Translations under genes and position numbers: made by a program | From: Bacillota bacterium | GTDB taxonomy: Bacteria > Bacillota > Clostridia > Acetivibrionales > DSM-1351 | DNA length: 8,296 bases | Direction of reading: 5' to 3' | NCBI GenBank assembly: GCA_023441625.1 | Contig: JAEZOA010000111.1 | Span: 1 to 8,296, forward strand | Shown: piece by piece, positions 1-6,733 of the stretch | Layout of the letters: the number at the start of each line of letters is the position of its first letter | How positions within the stretch are numbered: the stretch's first letter is position 1 | Notes under the pieces: model-generated | The model's database searches: none | What the model was told of the DNA's origin: nothing | What the model saw: only the letters and a program-made list of their open reading frames with translations

Positions 1-560
1 GTATAGGCTGGTGTGCACCTCAGCAGGGAACTTGTAAACTGACCTTAAATGTAAAGGACGGTATAATTGAGGAGTCTCTGGTTGAAACAATCGGATGTTC
101 AGGTATGACACACTCAGCAGCTATGGCAGCTGAAATCCTGCAAGGTAAAACTATACTGGAAGCTTTGAATACTGACCTTGTTTGTGACGCTATAAATGTT
201 GCTATGAGAGAAATATTCAAACAATTAGTTTACGGAAGAACTCAGTCAGCTTTCTCAGAAGGTGGTCTTCCAATAGGTGCAGGTCTTGAAGACTTGGGTA
301 AGGGCTTGCGTTCACAGGTTGGAACAATGTATGCAACAAAGGCTAAAGGTGTTAGATACCTTGAAATGGCAGAGGGTTACATATTGAATGTTGGTCTTGA
401 TGAAGATAATGAAATTATTGGATATAAGTTTGTACACCTTGGAAAAATGATGGATATGATTAAGAAGGGTGTAGATCCTAAGGAAGCTTATGAAAAGAAC
501 ATAAGTACATATGGAAGATTTGCCGAAGCAGTTAAAGTAATTGATCCTAGACACGAATAA
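1..560 (+). CDS. NifU/IscU-like iron-sulfur cluster scaffold-type protein, 5'-truncated by window edge
   Basis: Frame opens at base 3 and gives 185 residues to TAA at 558-560; the N-terminus lies outside the window. The segment GIIEESLVETIGCSGMTHSA, followed by an ILQGKTILEAL helix, resembles the IscU/NifU_N core (…YGCGSA…GKSLDEA…). I recognise it as the clostridial variant usually found beside GGGtGRT proteins. Visible cysteines are in WCAPQQGTCK, IGCSGM and LVCDA, with none after that. Aligned by eye to IscU, only the GC cysteine (C63 of E. coli IscU) is in register. The positions equivalent to C37, D39 and C106 are not Cys/Asp/Cys, so the ligand set, if it binds a cluster, must differ. It is followed after 22 bases by the GGGtGRT gene, implying one transcript. 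The family assignment is firm; an actual role as a cluster scaffold is inference. Confidence 0.85.
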   Translation, partial: IGWCAPQQGTCKLTLNVKDGIIEESLVETIGCSGMTHSAAMAAEILQGKTILEALNTDLVCDAINVAMREIFKQLVYGRTQSAFSEGGLPIGAGLEDLGKGLRSQVGTMYATKAKGVRYLEMAEGYILNVGLDEDNEIIGYKFVHLGKMMDMIKKGVDPKEAYEKNISTYGRFAEAVKVIDPRHE

Positions 561-570
561 TTAAAAGAGA

Positions 571-576
571 GAGGTG
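571..576 (+). promoter_or_regulatory. Ribosome-binding site that sets the GGGtGRT start at 583
   Basis: GAGGTG is a full anti-SD match and lies 6 bases before GTG at 583. The in-frame GTG at 574 is the end of this Shine-Dalgarno sequence itself, so it cannot be the start. Confidence 0.75.
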
Positions 577-582
577 AATACT

Positions 583-1581
583 GTGGTTAGATTTGAAGGT
601 TATGAGAGAAGAATAGCTCAAATAGAAAAATGTTTAGCTGAGTACGGATTTAGCAACCTTGAAGAGGTTAAGGATTTCTGTACAGCTAAAGGTATAGATG
701 TTGATTCTATAGTTAGAGGAATACAGCCAATAGCATTTGAGAATGCGGTATGGGCATATATTTTAGGTTGCGGTATAGCACTTAAAAAAGATGTAAAGAA
801 TGCTGCTGAAGCTGCAGAAGCTATAGGACTCGGATGGCAGGCTTTCTGTATTCCTGGATCTGTTGCGGATTCAAGAAAGGTTGGTATAGGCCACGGAAAT
901 CTTGCTGCAATGCTATTAAAAGAAGAAACTAAATGTTTCTGCTTCCTTGCAGGTCATGAATCCTTTGCAGCTGCTGAAGGTGCTATCGGTATAGCAAAGA
1001 CAGCTAATAAGGTTAGAAAAGAACCACTGCAGGTTATTTTGAACGGACTTGGTAAGGATGCTGCTTACATAATTTCAAGAGTTAACGGCTTCACATATGT
1101 TGAAACTGATTACGATTTCTCAACTGACACCTTAAACGTTGTTAAGACTAAAGCTTATTCAAACGGAGATAAGGCAAAAGTTAGAGTATATGGTGCGAAT
1201 GACGTGTTAGAAGGCGTTGCTATTATGAAGAAAGAAAATGTTGATGTATCCATCACTGGTAACTCAACTAACCCAACAAGATTCCAGCACTTGGTTGCAG
1301 GAACTTACAAGAAGTGGTCATACGAAAATGGCAAGAACTACTTCTCAGTTGCTTCAGGCGGAGGAACTGGTAGAACATTGCATCCAGATAATATGGCTGC
1401 TGGTCCCGCTTCATACGGCATGACTGATTCAATGGGTAGAATGCATGGAGATGCTCAGTTTGCTGGTTCTTCATCAGTACCTGCACACGTTGAAATGATG
1501 GGCCTTATCGGAGCTGGTAACAACCCAATGGTTGGTATGACAGTTGCAGTTGCAGTTGCTATTGAAGAAGCTGCTAAATAA
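583..1581 (+). CDS. GGGtGRT family protein (function unknown)
   Basis: A 332-residue soluble protein with GTG start at 583, beginning MVRFEGYERRIAQIEKCL. The longer in-frame start at 574 would use the ribosome-binding site as its codon and is rejected. The family signature GGGTGRT is present in the stretch SVASGGGTGRTLHPDNMAAG, about residues 259-278, followed by a Gly/Met-rich segment (GMTDSMGRMHGDAQFAG) and a glycine-rich C-terminus. There is no signal peptide or membrane segment, so it is probably cytoplasmic. The Pfam family is named only for its motif; no reaction is known to me. It is immediately downstream of the NifU-like gene and shares its strand and codon style, suggesting the two act together, perhaps with a metal cofactor. 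That link is inference from gene order. The stop codon is TAA at 1579-1581 and a hairpin terminator follows. Confidence 0.9.
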   Translation: MVRFEGYERRIAQIEKCLAEYGFSNLEEVKDFCTAKGIDVDSIVRGIQPIAFENAVWAYILGCGIALKKDVKNAAEAAEAIGLGWQAFCIPGSVADSRKVGIGHGNLAAMLLKEETKCFCFLAGHESFAAAEGAIGIAKTANKVRKEPLQVILNGLGKDAAYIISRVNGFTYVETDYDFSTDTLNVVKTKAYSNGDKAKVRVYGANDVLEGVAIMKKENVDVSITGNSTNPTRFQHLVAGTYKKWSYENGKNYFSVASGGGTGRTLHPDNMAAGPASYGMTDSMGRMHGDAQFAGSSSVPAHVEMMGLIGAGNNPMVGMTVAVAVAIEEAAK

Positions 1582-1641
1582 TAATTTTAAAGAAGTTTAA
1601 TGCAGATAAAATTTAGCTATCAGTAAATTTTGTGTGTTAGT

Positions 1642-1702
1642 AAAAGCATGGAGGAACGCAAGATATCGAATGAAATCTTGTGGTTTACTCCATGTTTTTT
1701 TT
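1642..1702 (+). terminator. Long imperfect hairpin with T8 tail, end of NifU-like/GGGtGRT operon
   Basis: CATGGAG (1647-1653) pairs with CTCCATG (1688-1694), extended outward by AAAA/TTTT across a G-T pair. An inner stem CAAGAT (1659-1664) pairs with ATCTTG (1675-1680), with small bulges between the two stems. Eight T residues (1695-1702) follow directly. This is the geometry of a Rho-independent terminator, 60 bases past the GGGtGRT stop. The inner stem is unusually long for a plain terminator, so a rearrangement junction or element end is a minor alternative. Confidence 0.7.
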
Positions 1703-1927
1703 GACCACGAAGGACTTTTTAGTTTATACCTATATCATAAGCAAAATGAAAAATGGAAAAAATACAGCTTGATTTCACTAGCCTTAACATTTTGTTCGGG
1801 ACTACAAGCTATTTCATTCTGGACTTTACGATTTGACTTTGATCTACTTTGGTGGCTATCTAATGCATACTTTATCATTTATCCTTTGTTTTTCATCAAA
1901 GCTTTAGTAACAGATAATTTGAAATGA
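1670..1927 (+). pseudogene. Truncated small membrane protein, probably YvaD-like (DUF5360-type) C-terminal remnant
   Basis: Open from ATG 1670 (or GTG 1634) to TGA at 1925-1927, giving 85 residues from the ATG. From about base 1712 the translation (GLFSLYLYHKQNEKWKK…, then LTFCSGLQAISFW and LLWWLSNAYFIIYPLFFIKAL) shows two hydrophobic segments. From memory it resembles the last half of DUF5360 proteins such as Bacillus YvaD, which are about 135 residues and are encoded just before an SMR transporter, the same order as here. The expected N-terminal membrane segments are absent: upstream sequence is the GGGtGRT terminator, and neither start has a convincing Shine-Dalgarno sequence. I therefore read it as 5'-truncated and probably not translated from its own signal. 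Its stop overlaps the SMR gene's ribosome-binding site, a sign of former translational coupling. It could still be a short expressed membrane peptide. Confidence 0.5.
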
Positions 1928-1930
1928 GGT
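1926..1930 (+). promoter_or_regulatory. Ribosome-binding site for the SMR gene
   Basis: GAGGT lies 5 bases before ATG at 1936. It overlaps the TGA (1925-1927) of the upstream reading frame and the in-frame ATG at 1924, which argues that 1936 is the real start. Confidence 0.7.
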
Positions 1931-1935
1931 CCTAT

Positions 1936-2260
1936 ATGAGTTGGGTTTATTTAGTTCTAGCAATTTTATTTGAAGTTTGCGGAACAACTCTTATGAAGAT
2001 TTCACAAGGGTTTACAAATATAAAATATGCAATGGCTATGTTGATTTGCTATATGTTAAGCTTAAGTATGCTGACATTAGCTTTAAAAAAAATTAGAACT
2101 AGGAACTGCTTATGCAATCTGGTCAGGTGTGGGAATAGTGTTAGTAGCAGCTATCGGATTTCTGTTTTTTAAAGACGCATTTGAATTAAGAAAAATAGTT
2201 TTTATTTGCTTTATAATAATTGGTGTAATAGGATTGAATTTAAGTTCTGGCATGCACTAG
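1936..2260 (+). pseudogene. SMR-family small multidrug/guanidinium-type efflux protein, frameshifted
   Basis: An SMR (EmrE/QacE-like) four-helix inner-membrane transporter gene in two frames. The first part begins MSWVYLVLAILFEVCGTTLMK, with the conserved membrane glutamate at residue 13 (E14 in EmrE), and runs through LALKK to the A8 run at 2085-2092. The frame then departs from the family and stops near 2172. The next frame (from GAA at 2096) restores ELGTAYAIWSGVGIVLVAAI and the fourth helix, ending GLNLSSGMH with TAG at 2258-2260. Removing one A gives LALKKLELGTAYAIWSG and a normal protein of about 107 residues, typical for the family. The lesion is therefore a single +1 base in a homopolymer: a real mutation, slippage-prone allele or sequencing error. 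Everything else is intact and conserved. The substrate cannot be told from sequence; I see no guanidine riboswitch upstream. Confidence 0.85.
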
Positions 2261-2315
2261 TATGATTGATTCAAGTTAATTTCAAAAAGCGACAAACAAA
2301 TCATAAATTTAATCG

Positions 2316-2321
2316 TATAAT
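2316..2321 (+). promoter_or_regulatory. Possible -10 element for the PAP2 gene
   Basis: A perfect TATAAT sits about 36 bases before the TTG start at 2357, within the 96-base gap after the SMR gene. No -35 hexamer at 16-18 bases is convincing; GCGACA at 2289-2294 is 21 bases away. In AT-rich DNA a lone TATAAT is weak evidence. Confidence 0.3.
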
Positions 2322-2345
2322 ATTGAGATAAGTAAAAAATTTTGA

Positions 2346-2351
2346 GAGGTG
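2346..2351 (+). promoter_or_regulatory. Ribosome-binding site that sets the PAP2 TTG start at 2357
   Basis: GAGGTG lies 5 bases before the in-frame TTG at 2357. The earlier in-frame TTG at 2342 has no ribosome-binding site and would place this motif inside the coding region. Confidence 0.7.
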
Positions 2352-2356
2352 AAGAT

Positions 2357-3055
2357 TTGATAAACGGTGATTTGCTCAATAGGGAGGGCAGGGTAGGATA
2401 CTTTTGTAGAATACTGTTGATGCTGCTAATCCCTATGGCACAATGTATTTATTTCTTTTTAAACCTTAATACTTTTGAGGCATATGATATTACAATATTC
2501 TTAGACAAGCTAATACCTTTCAATGAGTGGTTTATTATACCGTACGTATTCTGGTATGTATATACTTTTGGTGTGCTTCTAGTACTAGCTTATTCAGATT
2601 ACAAGACTTATTTTAAGCTTTTATTTAGTATACTAATTGGTATGCTGGTTTGCTTTACAATTTATTATTTATTTCCTACAACAGTACCACGCACAGATAT
2701 TATAGTGCCTGATAACATTTTGAAAAAAGCTGTTTTAATTATTTATTCAAACGATAGACCTTATAACTGTTTCCCAAGTATTCATATGCTTGACACCATT
2801 CTGATTACTATGTTTTTGTTTAAGTACAATAAAAGGCTGATAATAAGACTTTCTTCAGCATTTATATGTGTTATGATTTATTTATCTACATTTTTTGTTA
2901 AGCAGCATAGTATTTTAGATGCTGTTGCATCAACTATTTTAGGGGTTGTTTTGTTCTTTATTTTTGAAAATGAATTTGTTGCTAAAAAGCTTGTAAATAT
3001 TAGAGAAGCTCTTATTCGTTCTAAGACGAAATCATCATTTAGTGAAGATATTTAA
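2357..3055 (+). CDS. PAP2-superfamily integral membrane phosphatase
   Basis: A 232-residue polytopic protein with TTG start at 2357. About six hydrophobic helices are visible, near residues 18-37, 58-79, 85-106, 143-156, 160-180 and 185-205. Three PAP2 signature blocks can be traced: NDRP (132-135) for the usual RP block, FPSIH (139-143) for PSGH, and S177-T-F-F-V-K-Q-H184-S-I-L-D188 for SRx5Hx3D. Both catalytic histidines and the aspartate are kept; the Arg of the third block is Thr, with Lys182 nearby, and no Lys precedes the first block at the classical spacing. This pattern suits the PAP2/Aur1-like subgroup. Likely role: dephosphorylating a lipid phosphate such as phosphatidate or an isoprenyl pyrophosphate in the membrane; the substrate is not readable. 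It is flanked by its own terminator and appears monocistronic. Confidence 0.85.
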   Translation: MINGDLLNREGRVGYFCRILLMLLIPMAQCIYFFLNLNTFEAYDITIFLDKLIPFNEWFIIPYVFWYVYTFGVLLVLAYSDYKTYFKLLFSILIGMLVCFTIYYLFPTTVPRTDIIVPDNILKKAVLIIYSNDRPYNCFPSIHMLDTILITMFLFKYNKRLIIRLSSAFICVMIYLSTFFVKQHSILDAVASTILGVVLFFIFENEFVAKKLVNIREALIRSKTKSSFSEDI

Positions 3056-3076
3056 GCTTTAGTAGAAAAGATAAGC

Positions 3077-3115
3077 AAAAAAGTATATAATAAATAATTA
3101 TTATATACTTTTTTT
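3077..3115 (+). terminator. Rho-independent terminator after the PAP2 gene
   Basis: GTATATAATAA (3083-3093) pairs perfectly with TTATTATATAC (3098-3108) around a 4-base loop. It is preceded by A6 and followed by T7 (3109-3115). The stem is AT-only apart from one G-C pair, but the A-tract/T-tract flanks make it a plausible terminator in either direction. Confidence 0.75.
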
Positions 3116-3185
3116 ATTAACAGTGCGTCTAGCAAAACTGGAGCACACTTGCAATGTAGGCTTGGCAATTTACGTTGTTTATTAC

Positions 3186-3190
3186 GGAGG
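3186..3190 (+). promoter_or_regulatory. Ribosome-binding site that sets the proB start at 3196
   Basis: GGAGG lies 5 bases before ATG 3196. The longer in-frame ATG at 3175 has no such site and adds seven residues not seen in the family. Confidence 0.75.
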
Positions 3191-3195
3191 TTAAA

Positions 3196-4011
3196 ATGGA
3201 CTTCAAAAGAGGAAATTTAAAAGATGCGCGTAGGATAGTTATTAAAGTTGGTACTTCTACATTAACCTATGAAACAGGAAAAATAAATTTTACTAGAATA
3301 GATAAGCTTGCAAGAATTATTTCAGACTTATCAAACCAAGGGAAAGAAGTTATTCTTGTTACTTCAGGAGCCATTGGAGTAGGAGTAGATAAGCTGAAAA
3401 TGCCTGAGAGACCAAAAACAATACGTGAAAAACAGGCAGTAGCAGCAGTTGGACAATGTGAGCTCATGCATATGTACAGTAAATTCTTCTCTGAGTATGG
3501 GCATATTGTAGCTCAAATTTTACTTACACGAGATATAATGAGTGATGAGAACTGCTGCAAAAATGTAGTAAATACATTTGACACGCTACTTGAAAAAGGA
3601 ATAGTTCCTATAGTAAATGAAAATGACTCGGTGTCTATTGTTGAGCTAAAAGTTGGACAAAAGGATACTTTTAGTGAGAATGATACTTTGTCAGCTATTG
3701 TTGCAAAACTAACAAATGCGGATTTATTAATAATACTATCCGATATTGATGGCTTTTTCGACTCTGATCCAAGAAAAAACCCGAACTCTAGAATGTTGTC
3801 TGTCATTAAAGATATCACACCTGAGATAGAGAGTTGCGCTGATGGAGCGGGAACAAAGCGGGGAACAGGTGGTATGATAACAAAGCTTAAAGCAGCAAAA
3901 ATTGCAACAAGGTCAGGAGTGGATGTGGTTTTAACAAATGGTAGTCACCCAGAAGCTATTATGGATATTATTAGTGGACAGGATATCGGTACTGTTTTCG
4001 TAGGAAAATAA
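3196..4011 (+). CDS. proB: Glutamate 5-kinase, short form without PUA domain
   Basis: ProB phosphorylates L-glutamate with ATP to gamma-glutamyl phosphate, the first step of proline synthesis, in the cytoplasm. The 271-residue product is essentially the amino-acid-kinase domain alone: IVIKVGTSTLT (14-24), VTSGAIGVGVDKL (55-67), VNENDSVS (140-147), FSENDTLSAIVA (159-170, usually FGDNDxLSA), SDIDGFFDSDP (182-192) and GTGGMITKLKAA (223-234). Well-studied ProBs such as the E. coli enzyme (about 367 residues) add a C-terminal PUA domain; here the frame ends cleanly after the kinase fold with TAA, so this is a natural short form rather than a truncation. proA, usually the partner, is not adjacent: the next gene is convergent. 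No leader attenuator or T-box is visible in the 80 bases upstream. Feedback inhibition by proline is a family property, untested here. Confidence 0.95.
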   Translation: MDFKRGNLKDARRIVIKVGTSTLTYETGKINFTRIDKLARIISDLSNQGKEVILVTSGAIGVGVDKLKMPERPKTIREKQAVAAVGQCELMHMYSKFFSEYGHIVAQILLTRDIMSDENCCKNVVNTFDTLLEKGIVPIVNENDSVSIVELKVGQKDTFSENDTLSAIVAKLTNADLLIILSDIDGFFDSDPRKNPNSRMLSVIKDITPEIESCADGAGTKRGTGGMITKLKAAKIATRSGVDVVLTNGSHPEAIMDIISGQDIGTVFVGK

Positions 4012-4045
4012 TAAGTAAAAGTAGGTATTCTTTTAAAAATATATG

Positions 4046-4081
4046 AAGGCTATATATGTATTATTTCATCTATAGCCTTTT
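4046..4081. terminator. Shared terminator between convergent proB and PBP genes
   Basis: AAGGCTATA (4046-4054) pairs with TATAGCCTT (4071-4079), extended inward by ATG/CAT (4056-4058 with 4067-4069... offset by one mismatch) around a short T-rich loop. On the plus strand it ends in four T (4078-4081). On the minus strand the A/T-rich stretch 4031-4045 supplies T residues a few bases after the stem. Located between two convergent stop codons, it probably serves both. Confidence 0.75.
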
Positions 4082-4119
4082 ATTAACTGAATTAGGTATT
4101 ACTTAGCAGTTATCTCATA

Positions 4120-6597
4120 CTATGGAATAACCTCAGGTGTGGCAGGGTTCTGGGCTGGAACCTGCTCATTTGGTACTAATGGGTCAACAATTGATGGTTC
4201 AGGCTGAACAACCGTAGAAGTACTGTGAATAGTACAATATTCACCTTGAGGTAGCTCATACATCCAATCTCCGATTAGTTTAGCCAAAGTCGTATCATTT
4301 GGGTCTTTAGGAAGATAAGGAACTGGTCTTTGAATAAAGACCTTCTCTTGTACATCCGAAGTAGGACAATACGGATTTGCAAGTAAAGGTCTACCATAAA
4401 GATCTTTACTCTTTATATCTACTTTAGCTAGTATATGAACATCACATACATCACTGCTGCTTGGCTCGGTACCTTTAATAAAATACTCTGTAATAACTGA
4501 ATTTCCTCTTGGGTCATTCTTGCAATATTGTCCAGGAGTTTTACCAGAATGAATACAAACAGATTTTTTAACCAAGCCTTCTGGTTTAGCAAAGTCCTTA
4601 ACCTCTGCATCAGCATGTATTCTGTTCATTACCTTATTCCATATTTTTAATGCTTGGTTACGCTCGGTAGATTTTAATGTCTTTGGAGTGTTATAACCGT
4701 ACCAGGTTGCACCTACATAGTAGGGTGAATATCCAACAAACCATTTATCATAATTATCATTGGTAGTTCCAGTTTTACCAGCTGTTGGGATGGTTTTGCC
4801 TGCTTGATTTTTAACAGTACCAAATCCGGCAGCAGTACCATTAGTGACAACATCTCTCATCATGCTGGTCATTAAGTAAGCAGTCGTTTCTTTGTATACG
4901 ACACTATTATCTTGATCAGTTGTCTTATCAAGAAGCACATTCCCTTTAGCATCAACTACCTTTGTGTAGGAAATTGGTTCAAGATATTTGCCAGCATTTG
5001 CAAAGGGAACATATGCAGCAGCCATTTGCAAAGGATTAACACCTACGTTAAGACCTCCAAGAGCCATTGAAATATAACCCTCATTTGATCTGTCAATGTT
5101 TACTTTCTTTAAATACTCAATTGATTTCTCAGGCCCTAAATAATCCTTGAAAACTTTTGCGGCTACTACGTTTACTGAACTTTTTATACCTTTTCTTATA
5201 GTGGTAAGGCCTTTATATGTTCTCTCTGAATTTCTAGGATATAGTTCATTTGGTGTTTGACTGTTCATATAAACAGGAACATCATCTATAACAGTTGCTG
5301 GTGTTATTAATCCGAGATCAATAGCTGGACCATAAACTGCTATAGGCTTAAAGCTTGAACCTGGCTGCCTTTGCATTGAGGTTGCTCTATTAAGAGAAAA
5401 ACTATTTTCCTTAGCGCCATATCCACCATACATACCTCGAATCTGACCTGTAGAAGGATCTAATATCAGCATGGCAGCCTGTGCCTGCATAGCAGGGTTG
5501 GTAATTGTTTTGTTCATATCAAAATTTTCAATGTTTTTAAATTCCTCATCCATAATATTTTGGATTTTGGTATCTTGCGTGGTATATATTTTCAAACCAC
5601 TATTGTATATCTTAATACTTGCGGCATCACTAGATATATTTTCTTTTTCCATTAAATCTTTTTTTACTTGAGTAATAACATAGTCTACAAAATAGCTTTG
5701 AACATTATTGGAAGAAACAGTTTCGCCATCCTCTCCCGAATAAATCTTCAGATCTTCTGCAATAGCTTCATTATATTCGTTTTCTGTAATCATGTTTTGA
5801 AGTAGCATCTCTTTCAAAATAACTTCTTGACGTTCCTTATTTCTCTTTTTGCTATTTTCACCAAGGGTAGGATCATATCTTCCAGGTGATTTAGTTACAC
5901 CTGCGATACTAGCACATTCAGCCAGAGACAAGTCTTTTACATCCTTATTGAAAAACTTTTTTGCAGCTGCCTGTACGCCATAACAACCTGAACCTGTGGT
6001 TATACGATTCATGTAGTTGTCAAGGATTTGCTCTTTTGAAAGCACTTTTTCAAGCTGAAATGCTTGCCAGGCTTCTTGTGCTTTTCTCTTTATAGTAGTA
6101 TCTTCATTTCCTGTGATGTTTTTAACCAGCTGTTGAGTTATAGTACTTCCACCATGATCTGAGTTACCGAATGTGAAAACATAGCTTATCGCAGCACTTA
6201 CAAAACGTTTAATATCCACTCCACTATGATTTTCAAATCGCTTATCTTCTATAGCAATAAAGGCATTTCTCATATTATCGGGTATTTCTGAATGTTGAAC
6301 AAGTACCCTGTTTTCACTACCCTTTATTTGGGCTATTTCAACGCCATCTTTATCATATATAAAAGAGGTAAGCTTATTGCTCAAATCTAGTTGGTCTACT
6401 GTTATAGGATCAGCATTTTTTATATAACCCAGAACAGTACCTCCTAATACTCCACCAAAAATACATCCTAATGATATGAAGATAACAATTATTGTTTTCA
6501 CAACAGCAAGAGCAAATTGTACATAAGGAGAAGAACTTTTCTTTTTCTTCTTCTTTTGCTCTTTACTGCCTGATGCAGTATTTTCATTAGATTTCAT
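4120..6597 (-). CDS. Bifunctional class A penicillin-binding protein (PBP1A type)
   Basis: An 825-residue enzyme that polymerises lipid II into glycan strands and cross-links the peptides outside the membrane. Start ATG 6597 has GGAGG six bases upstream (6604-6608). Order: Lys-rich cytoplasmic tail (residues 14-20 are all Lys), one membrane anchor near 28-57, GT51 glycosyltransferase domain with EDKRFENHSG (117-126, catalytic Glu117), GGSTITQQ (149-156), RKAQE (171-175) and ILDNYMN (191-197); then the transpeptidase domain with S414-SFK417 (active Ser414), S474-V-N476 and K608-T-G610. All catalytic motifs are intact. After the transpeptidase comes a region of about 150 residues with five cysteines (681, 692, 718, 744, 788) and a Pro-rich end (797-825). 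The promoter region upstream carries a WalR/PhoP-like repeat. It lies downstream of bactofilin and M23 genes on the same strand but has its own promoter. Confidence 0.96.
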   Translation of the reverse strand: MKSNENTASGSKEQKKKKKKSSSPYVQFALAVVKTIIVIFISLGCIFGGVLGGTVLGYIKNADPITVDQLDLSNKLTSFIYDKDGVEIAQIKGSENRVLVQHSEIPDNMRNAFIAIEDKRFENHSGVDIKRFVSAAISYVFTFGNSDHGGSTITQQLVKNITGNEDTTIKRKAQEAWQAFQLEKVLSKEQILDNYMNRITTGSGCYGVQAAAKKFFNKDVKDLSLAECASIAGVTKSPGRYDPTLGENSKKRNKERQEVILKEMLLQNMITENEYNEAIAEDLKIYSGEDGETVSSNNVQSYFVDYVITQVKKDLMEKENISSDAASIKIYNSGLKIYTTQDTKIQNIMDEEFKNIENFDMNKTITNPAMQAQAAMLILDPSTGQIRGMYGGYGAKENSFSLNRATSMQRQPGSSFKPIAVYGPAIDLGLITPATVIDDVPVYMNSQTPNELYPRNSERTYKGLTTIRKGIKSSVNVVAAKVFKDYLGPEKSIEYLKKVNIDRSNEGYISMALGGLNVGVNPLQMAAAYVPFANAGKYLEPISYTKVVDAKGNVLLDKTTDQDNSVVYKETTAYLMTSMMRDVVTNGTAAGFGTVKNQAGKTIPTAGKTGTTNDNYDKWFVGYSPYYVGATWYGYNTPKTLKSTERNQALKIWNKVMNRIHADAEVKDFAKPEGLVKKSVCIHSGKTPGQYCKNDPRGNSVITEYFIKGTEPSSSDVCDVHILAKVDIKSKDLYGRPLLANPYCPTSDVQEKVFIQRPVPYLPKDPNDTTLAKLIGDWMYELPQGEYCTIHSTSTVVQPEPSIVDPLVPNEQVPAQNPATPEVIP

Positions 6598-6654
6598 ATA
6601 TAACCTCCATTAACCCACAATTTGCCGACACAAAATTTAAAAAATTTACACCCC

Positions 6655-6672
6655 TTTAATATATATATTAAA
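6655..6672. repeat. 18-base perfect palindrome in the PBP leader
   Basis: TTTAATATATATATTAAA is its own reverse complement, flanked by CCCC on one side and AAAGG on the other, so the folded stem could be clamped by C-G pairs past a bulge. It lies within the predicted 5' untranslated leader of the PBP mRNA, about 58-75 bases before the start codon. It could be an mRNA stem-loop or a dimeric operator; in such AT-rich DNA it might also be incidental. Confidence 0.4.
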
Positions 6673-6704
6673 AAAGGAGGCTGTTTATTGCATTTGCACA
6701 CAAT

Positions 6705-6733
6705 ATTATATCATAAAATGCTAACTAGTGCAT
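6705..6733 (-). promoter_or_regulatory. Extended -10 promoter for the PBP gene
   Basis: Read on the minus strand, TGATATAAT (6713-6705) is a consensus extended -10 (TGn plus TATAAT). The hexamer 17 bases upstream (6733-6728, ATGCAC) is a poor -35, which is typical where an extended -10 and an activator compensate. Transcription would begin near 6698, leaving a leader of about 100 bases. Confidence 0.6.

Noticed and set aside
312..554. Antisense open frames inside the NifU-like, GGGtGRT, proB and PBP genes
   Set aside because: They lie opposite or out of frame to well-conserved genes, have no ribosome-binding sites and show no family resemblance.
1642..1702. Hairpin as an attC site, group II intron domain V or IS200-type end
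   Set aside because: No core-site sequences, domain V consensus, transposase or target duplications are visible; a terminator after a stop codon is the simpler reading.
1582..1935. Guanidine (ykkC-type) riboswitch before the SMR gene
   Set aside because: None of the conserved ykkC core or paired ACGR loops could be found; the only structure is the 1642-1702 hairpin with a T8 tail.
2083..2096. Programmed -1 ribosomal frameshift at the A8 run of the SMR gene
   Set aside because: A -1 shift leads to the wrong frame; the conserved downstream half lies in the +1 frame, so only loss of one A (or gain of two) fits.
3116..3195. T-box or other attenuator ahead of proB
   Set aside because: Only about 80 bases separate the previous terminator from proB, and there is no T-box consensus or competing stem pair.
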